Of a stretch of 64,000 nt of DNA, positions 1 through 7,800 are shown piece after piece; positions within the stretch are counted from its first letter, which is position 1; each line of letters begins with the position of its first letter. The notes under the pieces were generated by a model. It saw nothing but the letters and a program-made list of their open reading frames with translations, did not search any database and was not told the origin of the DNA. The position numbers and the translations under genes are program-made. The DNA lies in NCBI GenBank assembly GCA_004557735.1, contig SFFV01000014.1:1-64000 (forward strand), in the 5' to 3' direction. Source of the DNA: Clostridiales bacterium. GTDB lineage: Bacteria > Bacillota > Clostridia > Oscillospirales > Oscillospiraceae.

Positions 1-752
1 CCGGCTCCTACGGTGGAGAGGATCGTCGCCCCGCCGAGACGGATCTCGCTCTCCGCGGCGACCGGTATGGCCGGGAGCGTGCCAAGCGGTATGCGGCTTG
101 TGCCGAAAATACCGCGGTCCGTGTTCTCTTCGATCGAGCCGATCGGTGAGGCGCTGCTCGCGCCGCCGCACAGCTCGCCCGGCTCGCCCCGTTCGCCCAT
201 AACGACGCCGGTAACGTCCGCCCGGTAGATCTCCCCGCCGGAGGCGCTCATCAGCTCGCCGGTTTCCGGCAGGCCCACGCCGTGGCCGAGCGCGCCGTAT
301 TCCCCGGTAGCGGGATCGTAAAAGGTCACCGTGCCCAGCCCGCGCACCGCGTCGCGGAGCCAGAGCCCGATCTGATACGTTCCGCCGCTGCCGAGCTTCG
401 GCGTAACGGCAAACGTTTTCTCTTCGCCGCCGCGCTCGACGGAGAGCGTCACGCACTCATCCGAAAAATCCGCCGCGCGGCGCAGGAAGTCCTCCGCGCC
501 TGCCACGCGCTCGCCGTTTACCGCAACGATGCGGTCGCCGGGCTGCACGCCCGCCTCTCCCGCCGGACAGCACGCGCCGCTCTCCGAAGCAATGTCCGCG
601 AGCGCAGACACCACCACGCCGTCGCACCGCAGCGATATCGCCACCGCCTCGCCGACCGGAACGAGCGTGTCGCCCGGCTCTGCGGCAAAAGCCGCCGTCG
701 TCAGCAGCAGCGCCGCGGCGAGCAGGGCGAAGGCTTCTTTTATCTTTCTCAT
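1..752 (-). CDS. spoIVB: SpoIVB-type serine peptidase (stage IV sporulation protein B), 3' end outside window
   Basis: The visible 250 residues begin with a hydrophobic signal/anchor (about residues 5-25), continue with a PDZ domain (about 55-125, containing GVQPGDRIVAVNG) and enter an S55 peptidase domain. The motif YGALGHG, with the His near residue 157, matches the catalytic-His region of SpoIVB. In Bacillus, SpoIVB is made in the forespore and secreted into the intermembrane space, where it cleaves SpoIVFA to trigger pro-sigma-K processing. The ATG at 752 follows an AAGGGTGG-like ribosome site. The catalytic Ser lies beyond the window edge and cannot be checked. It is divergent from the M14 peptidase gene. 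Family assignment is confident; the sporulation role is by homology. Confidence 0.88.
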   Translation of the reverse strand, partial: MRKIKEAFALLAAALLLTTAAFAAEPGDTLVPVGEAVAISLRCDGVVVSALADIASESGACCPAGEAGVQPGDRIVAVNGERVAGAEDFLRRAADFSDECVTLSVERGGEEKTFAVTPKLGSGGTYQIGLWLRDAVRGLGTVTFYDPATGEYGALGHGVGLPETGELMSASGGEIYRADVTGVVMGERGEPGELCGGASSASPIGSIEENTDRGIFGTSRIPLGTLPAIPVAAESEIRLGGATILSTVGA

Positions 753-964
753 AGGACTGCCACCCTTATCCTTCCCATGGTTTTGTTTTCCGCGCCGCGA
801 CGCTTCTGTTTGCCGCGGCCTGTTCAGTATGTCTGTCGAGAAGGAAAAGAACCGCGAGAAATTTGTCCTCTGTTTCCATGTTTCGCGTTTTCCTGCTTTT
901 AAATATGGTATCCTTCCGTCTTGCTCTCATGCCTGCCAAAATTTTTTCAATGTGAGGAAATGTC

Positions 965-2242
965 ATGCAGATTTTAAAAACCGGCTCCACGGGTGCGGAG
1001 GTCGCGCTTATGCAAACGGCGCTCTCCCGCGCGCAGCACGGCGGTCCCGCGCCCGACGGCATATTCGGCGGAGCGACGAAAAGCGCTCTGCAGGCTTTCC
1101 AGCGCTCGCGCGGCCTGACGCCGGACGGCATATTCGGCGCGGAGAGCGAGCGCGCGCTCGCGCCCTGGCTTCGCGGGTATGCCGTGCACACGATCCGTCC
1201 CGGCGACTCGCTCTTCTCGCTCGCCGAGCGGTACGACGCCTCGCTCGCCGCGATCGAAACGGCAAACCCGGCGCTCGACCCGTTCGCGCTGCGGCCCGGA
1301 CAGAAGCTCGTCGTACCGCTGCCGTTTTCCGTCGTGCCGACGGATATCCCGTGGTGCAGCGCGCTTATGGACTATGCCGTGGACGGGCTGACGCACCGGT
1401 ATCCGCAGCTTCGCGCCGAAAGCATCGGGCGGAGCGTCCTCTCCCGCCCGGTGTGGGCGCTCACCGTGGGCGACGGGCTGCGCCGCGTGCTCTACAGCGC
1501 CGCGCACCACGCGAACGAGTGGATCACGACGCCGCTTTTGATGAAATATATCGAGACGCTCCTTCACGCCGACGCCGCGGGCGAGACCGTGTTCGGATAT
1601 CCGGCGGAGGACATTCTCTTTCGCGCCGCGCTCACGCTCGTGCCGCTCGTCGATCCGGACGGCGTCGATCTTGTGACAGGCGCGCTGCCGGAGGGCGAAG
1701 CGAAGGAGCGCGCGGCGGCCATCGCCGCGGACTTCCCCGCGATCCCCTACCCGGACGGCTGGAAGGCGAACATCGCGGGCGTCGATCTCAATTTGCAGTA
1801 CCCCGCCGGGTGGGACACCGCCCGCGCGATCAAGTTTGCGCAGGGATACGACCGCCCCGCGCCGCGCGACTATGTCGGCGACGCGCCGCTTACCGCGCCC
1901 GAGAGCGCCGCGCTCGCCGCGTTCACCGAGGCGCTCGACCCCGCGCTCGTCCTCGCGTACCACACGCAGGGCAATGTCATCTACTGGAAGTACTTAAATT
2001 TTGAGCCGGAGGGCAGCCGCGCGCTCGCCGAGCAGTTCGCCGCCGTGAGCGGTTACGCCTACGAGGACACGCCCTACGCCTCCGGCTTCGCCGGGTATAA
2101 GGACTGGTTCATTCAGAATTTCGACCGCCCCGGCTACACGATCGAGTGCGGCCTCGGCGAAAACCCGCTCCCGCTCTCGCAGTTTGAAAGCATCTGGAGC
2201 GCCAACCTCGGCATCCTCACCCTCGCCGCGCTGGGGGTATAG
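965..2242 (+). CDS. PG-binding/LysM/M14 gamma-D-glutamyl-diaminopimelate endopeptidase
   Basis: The protein has 425 residues. An N-terminal peptidoglycan_binding_1 repeat (about 1-66, with two DGIFG motifs) is followed by a LysM domain (about 72-118) and a zinc carboxypeptidase M14 domain (about 130-425). Zinc ligands are visible as HHANE (181-185) and a later His in AYHTQG; the catalytic Glu is in TIECG near the C terminus. The layout resembles endopeptidase I of Bacillus sphaericus, which cuts the D-Glu-(L)-mDAP bond of wall peptides, often in sporulation. There is no signal peptide, so it may act in the mother cell or leave by lysis (inference). GAGGAAA precedes the ATG at 965. It converges with the UPF0210 gene across a shared terminator. 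Confidence 0.88.
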   Translation: MQILKTGSTGAEVALMQTALSRAQHGGPAPDGIFGGATKSALQAFQRSRGLTPDGIFGAESERALAPWLRGYAVHTIRPGDSLFSLAERYDASLAAIETANPALDPFALRPGQKLVVPLPFSVVPTDIPWCSALMDYAVDGLTHRYPQLRAESIGRSVLSRPVWALTVGDGLRRVLYSAAHHANEWITTPLLMKYIETLLHADAAGETVFGYPAEDILFRAALTLVPLVDPDGVDLVTGALPEGEAKERAAAIAADFPAIPYPDGWKANIAGVDLNLQYPAGWDTARAIKFAQGYDRPAPRDYVGDAPLTAPESAALAAFTEALDPALVLAYHTQGNVIYWKYLNFEPEGSRALAEQFAAVSGYAYEDTPYASGFAGYKDWFIQNFDRPGYTIECGLGENPLPLSQFESIWSANLGILTLAALGV

Positions 2243-2267
2243 GCAGTCAAGCCGTCCCGCTTCACGG

Positions 2268-2304
2268 AAAATCCCGCGGCCTCACGGCTGCGGGATCTTC
2301 TTTT
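2268..2304. terminator. Intrinsic terminator between convergent genes
   Basis: An 11-bp stem (2271-2281 with 2286-2296, one G-T wobble) closes a TCAC loop and is followed by a T-rich run on the + strand and preceded by AAA. It sits between the stop of the M14 gene and the stop of the UPF0210 gene, so it can serve both. Confidence 0.8.
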
Positions 2305-2308
2305 ATAT

Positions 2309-3673
2309 TCAGTTCCTCAGCGAATGGAGCGGGGCGGGGATGCGGCCGCCGCGGGCGATGAATTCCGCGCTCGACGCCGCATGGACCGGCATGACCGGCG
2401 CTTCGCCGAACAGCCCGCCGATCTCGACCGTGTCTCCCACGGTCTTGCCCGGCGCGGGGATGAGCCGGACGGCGGTGGTCTTATTGTTTATCATGCCGAT
2501 GGCGGCCTCGTCCGCGAGGATCGCCGAGAGCGTTTCCGCGCTCGTGTCGCCCGGCACGGCGATCATGTCAAGCCCCACGGAGCACACGCACGTCATTGCC
2601 TCGAGCTTATCGAGCGTGAGCGTCCCTTCGCGGGCGGCGGCGATCATGCCCTCGTCCTCCGAGACCGGGATGAATGCGCCGGAAAGCCCGCCGACATGGC
2701 CGGACGCCATCACGCCGCCCTTTTTCACCGCGTCGTTCAAAAGCGCGAGCGCGGCGGTCGTGCCGTGGGTGCCGCAGACCTCAAGCCCCATCGTCTCCAG
2801 GATCCGCGCGACGCTGTCGCCCACCGCCGGGGTCGGCGCGAGCGAGAGATCGACGATGCCGAACGGCACGCCGAGCCGCCGGGACGTCTCCCGCGCGACG
2901 AGCTGCCCCATGCGCGTCACCTTAAAGGCCGTGCGCTTGATCGTCTCCGCCACAACGTCAAAGCTCTCGCCCTTGCACTCCTGCAGCGCCTGATAGACGA
3001 CGCCGGGGCCGGAAACGCCGACGTTCACCGCGCTCTCGGCCTCGCCCGCGCCGTGGAACGCTCCGGCCATAAACGGGTTGTCCTCCACCGCGTTGCAGAA
3101 AACGACGAGCTTCGAGCACGCGAGACCGTCCGTATCGGCGGTGAGCGCGGCGCACTTTTTAATGATGCGCCCCATCTCCGCCACGGCGTCCATGTTGATG
3201 CCGGCGCGCGTCGAGCCGACGTTCACGCTCGCGCACACACGCTCGGTGCGCGCGAGCGCCTCGGGGATGGAGGCAATAAGGCTGCGGTCGCCGCTCGTAA
3301 AGCCCTTCTGCACAAGCGCGGAAAAGCCGCCGATAAAGTTCACGCCGACCTCGCGCGCGGCGCGGTCCATTGCCTCGGCAATGGGGACAAGATCCCCGCC
3401 GCACCCGCCCGCAATGAGCGCCACGGGTGTGACGGACACACGCTTGTTGACGATCGGGATGCCGAATTCGCGCTCGATGGCCTCACCGACGGGGACAAGG
3501 TCGTGCGCCTCGCGGCAGATCTTTTCGTAGACCTTGCCGGCAGTTTTCCGGATGTCGCCGGCCGCGCAGTCGAGAAGGCTCAGCCCCAGCGTGATCGTGC
3601 GCACGTCGAGATGCTCCTGCTCGATCATCCGGATGGTCTGGACGATCTCGTCCGTATTGAGAAAATAGCTCAT
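2309..3673 (-). CDS. UPF0210 (DUF711) family protein
   Basis: This 454-residue protein belongs to the UPF0210/DUF711 family of conserved proteins of unknown function, recognisable from its N terminus and the glycine-rich segments (PVALIAGGCGGDLVPIAEAM, VNVGVSGPGVV). The length is as usual for the family. It lies 12 bp downstream of a UPF0237 ACT-domain gene, the same pair seen in many Firmicutes, so the two probably work together, with the ACT protein sensing a small molecule (inference). GAGAGGGG precedes the ATG. No enzymatic activity can be assigned from sequence. Confidence 0.88.
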   Translation of the reverse strand: MSYFLNTDEIVQTIRMIEQEHLDVRTITLGLSLLDCAAGDIRKTAGKVYEKICREAHDLVPVGEAIEREFGIPIVNKRVSVTPVALIAGGCGGDLVPIAEAMDRAAREVGVNFIGGFSALVQKGFTSGDRSLIASIPEALARTERVCASVNVGSTRAGINMDAVAEMGRIIKKCAALTADTDGLACSKLVVFCNAVEDNPFMAGAFHGAGEAESAVNVGVSGPGVVYQALQECKGESFDVVAETIKRTAFKVTRMGQLVARETSRRLGVPFGIVDLSLAPTPAVGDSVARILETMGLEVCGTHGTTAALALLNDAVKKGGVMASGHVGGLSGAFIPVSEDEGMIAAAREGTLTLDKLEAMTCVCSVGLDMIAVPGDTSAETLSAILADEAAIGMINNKTTAVRLIPAPGKTVGDTVEIGGLFGEAPVMPVHAASSAEFIARGGRIPAPLHSLRN

Positions 3674-3685
3674 GGCGCGCCCCTC

Positions 3686-3955
3686 TCAGATCCGGTGCAT
3701 GGCGTCGAAAATATCCTGCCGCTGCACATGCACCGCAAGCCCCCGCGCCTCGCCGACGGAGCGGAGATGCTGCGAGAGCCTGTCAAACGGCATTTCGCAC
3801 TCGGCGAGATCGACGAGCATGATCATCGTGAAGTAGCCCTGCATCAGCGTCTGGCTGATGTCGAGAATGTTGATGTTCTGCTCGGCAAGCGCGGCGGTGA
3901 TGTACGCGGTGATGCCTTTGGCGTCGCGCGCGAATACGGATACGATGGCTTTCAT
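3686..3955 (-). CDS. UPF0237 ACT-domain protein
   Basis: This 89-residue single ACT domain starts MKAIVSVFARDAKGITAYI and contains the ACT core INILDISQTLMQGYFTMIML. ACT domains bind amino acids or related ligands and usually regulate a partner enzyme. An upstream in-frame start exists, but the ATG at 3955 is preferred because an AAGGGGAA ribosome site precedes it and the length fits the family (about 90 residues). It is the first gene of a two-gene operon with the UPF0210 gene and is read from the sigma-A promoter at 4004-4031. Confidence 0.88.
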   Translation of the reverse strand: MKAIVSVFARDAKGITAYITAALAEQNINILDISQTLMQGYFTMIMLVDLAECEMPFDRLSQHLRSVGEARGLAVHVQRQDIFDAMHRI

Positions 3956-4003
3956 GGGCGTTCCCCTTCTCCGGTAAAATTGATAAATAAACTGATAAAG
4001 AGT

Positions 4004-4031
4004 ATTATACACGGTTTTTATGTTTTTTCAA
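4004..4031 (-). promoter_or_regulatory. Sigma-A promoter for the UPF0237-UPF0210 operon
   Basis: On the minus strand TTGAAA (4026-4031), a 16-bp spacer and TATAAT (4004-4009, preceded by TG) form a near-consensus promoter about 50 bp upstream of the ACT-domain start codon. Confidence 0.75.
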
Positions 4032-4056
4032 TGTCCGTCCGGCGCGGAAATTGCAC

Positions 4057-4085
4057 TTGCTTTTTCCCGCCGCGGATGATATGAT
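4057..4085 (+). promoter_or_regulatory. Sigma-A promoter for the UPF0735 ACT gene
   Basis: TTGCTT (4057-4062), a 17-bp spacer and TATGAT (4080-4085) lie about 40 bp upstream of the ATG at 4126. It is divergent from the promoter at 4004-4031. Confidence 0.65.
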
Positions 4086-4125
4086 GTACCGGCCAAGAAC
4101 AAATGCTTTTCACGGAGGGACATAT

Positions 4126-4572
4126 ATGGCAAACCGAAAGCTCCCCACCTACTATCTGGTAGAAGCGGACATGCTGCCGGAGATCTTTCTGAAGGTTATG
4201 GAAGCGAAGGAGCTTCTGCAGACCGGCGAGTGCAGCACGGTCGGCGACGCGGTCAACCGCGTCGGCATCAGCCGGAGCGCGTTCTATAAGTACAAGGACT
4301 CGATCACGCCGTTTCAGGATCTGCGCCACGGCCACATTTTGACGTTCCAGGTGATGCTGCGCGACCAGACGGGACTGCTCTCGGCCGTGCTGAGCGTGTT
4401 CGCCCAGTGCGGCGCAAATATCCTCACGATCAACCAGAGCATCCCGGTGAGCGGCTGCGCCACGATCACCATCAGCGCCGAGACCGCCGGGATGAGCGAG
4501 AGCATGGAAACGCTCATGGGCCGTCTCGTCGCCGCCGACGGCGTCATCCGGGCGGAAATTCTCGCAGGCTGA
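4126..4572 (+). CDS. UPF0735 ACT-domain protein (PheB-like)
   Basis: The protein has 148 residues. Residues 1-65 look like a small helix-turn-helix (VGDAVNRVGISRSAFYKYKD), and residues 70-148 form an ACT domain (VMLRDQTGLLSAVLSVFAQC, then INQSIPVSG). This is the UPF0735 family; members often sit next to homoserine dehydrogenase or aromatic amino acid genes and are thought to be amino-acid-responsive regulators. Here it stands alone between its own promoter and a terminator. The ATG at 4126 is chosen over an upstream in-frame start because of the GGAGGGA ribosome site. The effector is unknown. Confidence 0.85.
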   Translation: MANRKLPTYYLVEADMLPEIFLKVMEAKELLQTGECSTVGDAVNRVGISRSAFYKYKDSITPFQDLRHGHILTFQVMLRDQTGLLSAVLSVFAQCGANILTINQSIPVSGCATITISAETAGMSESMETLMGRLVAADGVIRAEILAG

Positions 4573-4602
4573 CTCTCGGTTCAGCGCATCGTTTTTCTTA
4601 TA

Positions 4603-4642
4603 ATCCGCCGGTAAACCGGCGGGTTTAGTTTTCTTTTTTCGG
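4603..4642 (+). terminator. Intrinsic terminator after the UPF0735 gene
   Basis: CCGCCGG (4605-4611) pairs with CCGGCGG (4616-4622) around a TAAA loop and is followed by a long T-rich tract. Confidence 0.8.
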
Positions 4643-4652
4643 CGCCGGAGAA

Positions 4653-4674
4653 ATATACACCGCAGGGTGTATAT
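4653..4674. repeat. 8-bp inverted repeat, possible operator of the esterase gene
   Basis: ATATACAC (4653-4660) and GTGTATAT (4667-4674) are perfect arms around a 6-bp GC-rich centre, 110 bp upstream of the esterase start codon. The symmetry suits a dimeric repressor site. No regulator is identified, though the downstream LuxR gene is a candidate. Confidence 0.4.
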
Positions 4675-4783
4675 ACAGCGGCGCAGGGAAATGTGTAAAC
4701 TCTTCTTACCGTGATGCCCCGCGCAGATACATTCTCTCTTCGCGCAGCAGACGGAAAAAAATGAAGAAGGGATTTATGCACAA

Positions 4784-6556
4784 ATGAAAAAGTCCATGCT
4801 CACATTCCTTGTGGCAATCGCACTGCTCCTGTCCCTTTGCGCCTGCGGACAGAATCCCGCAGCATCTGCCGACGCAGACTCTGCCACAGCCGCAGAACCG
4901 AGCGCCGTCGCCCCGGCGCAGTCTCCCTCGGAACCAAATACGGAGGAAACACACACCGCCGCCGTCACCGCTCCTACCGGCACCTACAACGGTCTCATGG
5001 ATGAGGGAGTAGAAGCCTACCTTGGTGTGCGTTACGCTGCGCCCGCCGAATTATTCAAAGCGCCTCAGCCGGTCACCACGACTTCTTCCGACGAGATCTC
5101 CGCCACAGCGTTTGGCCCATCCTGCCTGCAGCCGGTCGACTCCGCCATGGAACCGTCGCTGTACGAGCTGAGCAGCGACTGTCTAACGCTGAACATCTGG
5201 ACAAAGGATCACGAAACAAAGGGAAAGCCGGTCATGCTTTTTATCCATGGCGGCAGCTTTGTGTCCGGCGGCACAAATGACGCTACGCTCTATGGTGACA
5301 ACTTTGTCCGCAATCTGCCCGACGGCGAAGACGCTGTTATGATCACCATCAATCACCGGCTGGGCATTCTCGGTCAGCTTGATCTTTCCATGCTGGAGGG
5401 CTATACTGACGAATATGCCGACTGCAACAACCTCTGGATCCTTGACGCAATACAGGCGTTGAAATGGGTGAACGAAAACATTGATGCGTTCGGCGGAGAC
5501 CCTGCCAACGTAACGATTTTCGGCCAATCCTCCGGCGGTATGCTTTGCTACTATCTGACCACCGTTGCCGAAGCGCGGCCGTACTTCCAGAAGGTCATCG
5601 TGGAAAGCGGCGCTCCGTTCTTCGGACTTCAGGATCATGAAAGCTATCAGAAAAACTGCGCGGCGATTTTTGAAACGCTCGGCGTAAGCTCCGTAGACGA
5701 ACTGGTTGCTCTTACCGACGAGCAGATCATGGAGCAGATGCCGTTCGTTACCTATGTAAATGCAACTGCGGCTCCCCGTTATATCGATGGCCGGGTAGTG
5801 CCGCTGACTTGGTGGGACGATTTCCAGGCCGGCTGTGCCAAGGACATCACCTTGATGATCGGAGCCACCAACGGTGAAGTGGACTTTAATGCCTTCGATG
5901 CAGAAAACTATCCAGGTATGGTCAGCGCCGATGTTACGCTCGGAAAGCTGGTAAATCATTATGCCCCTGCGGGAACGCCGGTCTATGGCGTGCTTCCAAC
6001 GCAGGATGTAATTGACAGCATGATGGAAACAATGCCAGACGATCCCAACACCCGCGCCATACAAATTTATACGTATTTCACTCATGAACATAGTGATCGT
6101 CTGATATGCGATGCCCAAAGCCAGTATGCTACGGTTTACAACTACTCCTTCGACTGGCTGCCGGATGCTTCCGCCATTACGGAGAACCTTCAAGGTGCAA
6201 TTTTCACTCCGACAGGGCGTGCGCCGCACTGCTCTGAGCTTCCTCTGATTTTCGATACCGTGGAGGATGGCTATACGTATCTTGCCCGGTGGTGGCTTGG
6301 CGCCAAGGCCGACGCCGTAACGGACAAATACGATGCGGACAAGATCCCGGAAAAGCTCTGTGAGCAGATGCGCATGACCTGGTACACCTTTGCCAAAACG
6401 GGCGATCCCAACAACGAAACGATCCCGCAGTGGGATGCTTATACAACGGAATCCCACGAAACCATGGCGATCAACACAGAATGGGAAGCTCAGACCAACC
6501 CCCTCGCCGAAGACCATGCGCTGGCGGCAGGCATCCGTCCTCTGAACGAAAAATAA
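4784..6556 (+). CDS. Carboxylesterase type B lipoprotein
   Basis: The protein has 590 residues. A lipoprotein signal peptide ends in the lipobox LCAC (Cys near residue 21), followed by a Ser/Pro/Glu-rich spacer and an alpha/beta-hydrolase carboxylesterase domain. The oxyanion motif HGGSF, the nucleophile elbow GQSSGG (Ser about 249), the acidic region GATNGE and the His in APHCSELP are all present, so the triad looks complete. It probably hydrolyses extracellular esters at the membrane surface; the substrate cannot be told. The region is less GC-rich than its surroundings and, with the LuxR gene after it, looks like a transferred pair (inference). Confidence 0.9.
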   Translation: MKKSMLTFLVAIALLLSLCACGQNPAASADADSATAAEPSAVAPAQSPSEPNTEETHTAAVTAPTGTYNGLMDEGVEAYLGVRYAAPAELFKAPQPVTTTSSDEISATAFGPSCLQPVDSAMEPSLYELSSDCLTLNIWTKDHETKGKPVMLFIHGGSFVSGGTNDATLYGDNFVRNLPDGEDAVMITINHRLGILGQLDLSMLEGYTDEYADCNNLWILDAIQALKWVNENIDAFGGDPANVTIFGQSSGGMLCYYLTTVAEARPYFQKVIVESGAPFFGLQDHESYQKNCAAIFETLGVSSVDELVALTDEQIMEQMPFVTYVNATAAPRYIDGRVVPLTWWDDFQAGCAKDITLMIGATNGEVDFNAFDAENYPGMVSADVTLGKLVNHYAPAGTPVYGVLPTQDVIDSMMETMPDDPNTRAIQIYTYFTHEHSDRLICDAQSQYATVYNYSFDWLPDASAITENLQGAIFTPTGRAPHCSELPLIFDTVEDGYTYLARWWLGAKADAVTDKYDADKIPEKLCEQMRMTWYTFAKTGDPNNETIPQWDAYTTESHETMAINTEWEAQTNPLAEDHALAAGIRPLNEK

Positions 6557-6567
6557 CCGCATTACCG

Positions 6568-6599
6568 ATATACCCCGCAAGGCTTTTTGCGGGGTATAT
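6568..6599. terminator. Perfect 13-bp hairpin after the esterase gene
   Basis: ATATACCCCGCAA (6568-6580) pairs with TTGCGGGGTATAT (6587-6599) around a 6-nt loop. The stem is strong but no T tract follows, so it may be a weak terminator or an RNA-stabilising hairpin between the esterase and LuxR genes. Confidence 0.5.
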
Positions 6600-6662
6600 G
6601 CGCAATTCTTCCGGGTTTATCCGGCAAACCCATATATCAAGGAACGGGAGCGCGCAGAGCAT

Positions 6663-7574
6663 ATGAAAGCCTTACTGTTTTGTTATTATGTTGCCACCAT
6701 TCTCGCGCTGGCTCTTTTGCTCTGCGTGCTCACATTCGCTTGTCTTAAAGAGAAGAAGAGATTGCTTTTTCTGCTGATGTTCCTGTTCGTGCTGTACCTG
6801 CTGGATATAATTTTTCTTTTTGCCGCGGAAAGCATACCGGGGCTGTACGAAGCGCTGTATGATTGGGTTGCCAAAGCCGAAACCTCCTACAGCAATTTGT
6901 TCAGCGTGCTTCTTTTGTATCTGCATGTTGAAATCGTCCATTCGGTCATGTGTTACCGATGCACCGTCAAACAGACTACGGCTTGGGCATTCATTTTTAT
7001 CACGCTGATCGTCCTATGCAGCATAAGAACAAGCCGCATAGCGCACCTGCTGTTTTCCGCGCTGCGAATGGGTGTCATTCTCACGATCACAGGCCATGGG
7101 ATGTTATGGATTTGGGGCGGTCTTTGTCTATGGAAAAAAAAGGACAAGCTTTTTTCTATGATATTTCTGGCGTTATGCGATGCGGTATACCTGTTTTCCA
7201 TGGCGGAGAGGCTGCTTTACCGCAACCGACCGCACTTGATCCAGAGCGTTGCAGCGGAGCTTATCACATGGCTCTTTATCCTTGCCGCCGTCTGGTATTT
7301 GCGGCGATCCAAGCACCGCGAGGAATGCAATGACTCCGCCCGCATTGTTGAAAGCCTTGCATCAAAATATAAGCTCACAAACCGCGAAACAGAAATTCTG
7401 GATTACCTTGTCATGGGCTTGACAAATGCCCAAATTGCGGAGGAGGCTTGCATCGCGGAATGCACCGTAAAAATTCACGCAAGACATATTTATCAAAAAT
7501 TAGCGGTGGAAAACCGAAAGCAGCTGCTTGTATTGGTAAACAATGAACAGCTGCATACAGCAAAAAACGGCTGA
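6663..7574 (+). CDS. Membrane-bound LuxR-family transcriptional regulator
   Basis: The protein has 303 residues. The N-terminal 225 residues hold about seven hydrophobic segments (the first is rich in Leu/Ala, then FLLMFLFVLYLLDIIFLF, and so on), and the C-terminal 65 residues form a LuxR/GerE helix-turn-helix (LTNRETEILDYLVMGLTNAQ, then CTVKIHARHIYQKL). This layout, a 7-TM sensor fused to a LuxR domain with no receiver, is found in gut Actinobacteria and Clostridia. It lies 106 bp after the esterase gene and may control it (inference from position only). Like the esterase, it is AT-richer than the surroundings. Confidence 0.82.
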   Translation: MKALLFCYYVATILALALLLCVLTFACLKEKKRLLFLLMFLFVLYLLDIIFLFAAESIPGLYEALYDWVAKAETSYSNLFSVLLLYLHVEIVHSVMCYRCTVKQTTAWAFIFITLIVLCSIRTSRIAHLLFSALRMGVILTITGHGMLWIWGGLCLWKKKDKLFSMIFLALCDAVYLFSMAERLLYRNRPHLIQSVAAELITWLFILAAVWYLRRSKHREECNDSARIVESLASKYKLTNRETEILDYLVMGLTNAQIAEEACIAECTVKIHARHIYQKLAVENRKQLLVLVNNEQLHTAKNG

Positions 7575-7690
7575 TCCGCATGTCATGAAAGGAACCGTAT
7601 CCCGCCGGATGAATCGTGTGAGCCAGCAGAATGCCGTCCGGGTTAAGCTTTGCTAAACCGCACTATGCCTCTTCTATTTCTGTATACTGC

Positions 7691-7717
7691 GGCTCCCTCA
7701 ACGAGGGAGCCTTTTTT
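7691..7717 (+). terminator. Intrinsic terminator after the LuxR gene
   Basis: GGCTCCCT (7691-7698) pairs with AGGGAGCC (7704-7711), followed by TTTTTT. It closes the esterase-LuxR unit and insulates the aspartate kinase gene. Confidence 0.85.
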
Positions 7718-7800
7718 ATTGTTCAAAATGACGCGCATCCCCACGGTTGAATACAATGGAGTGTCAAATCCCATTTTGCCATTCCGGAGGTTTTATCTAT

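Noticed and set aside
282..2004. Overlapping + strand open frames across the spoIVB start and the M14 gene
   Set aside because: They are Arg-rich alternative frames of GC-rich DNA; signal peptide, PDZ and M14 motifs are in the chosen frames.
2324..4084. A + strand open frame of nearly 590 codons opposite the UPF0210 gene
   Set aside because: Composition is Arg/His/Asp-rich without hydrophobic core, it spans two genes and a promoter, and the minus strand carries recognisable families with ribosome sites.
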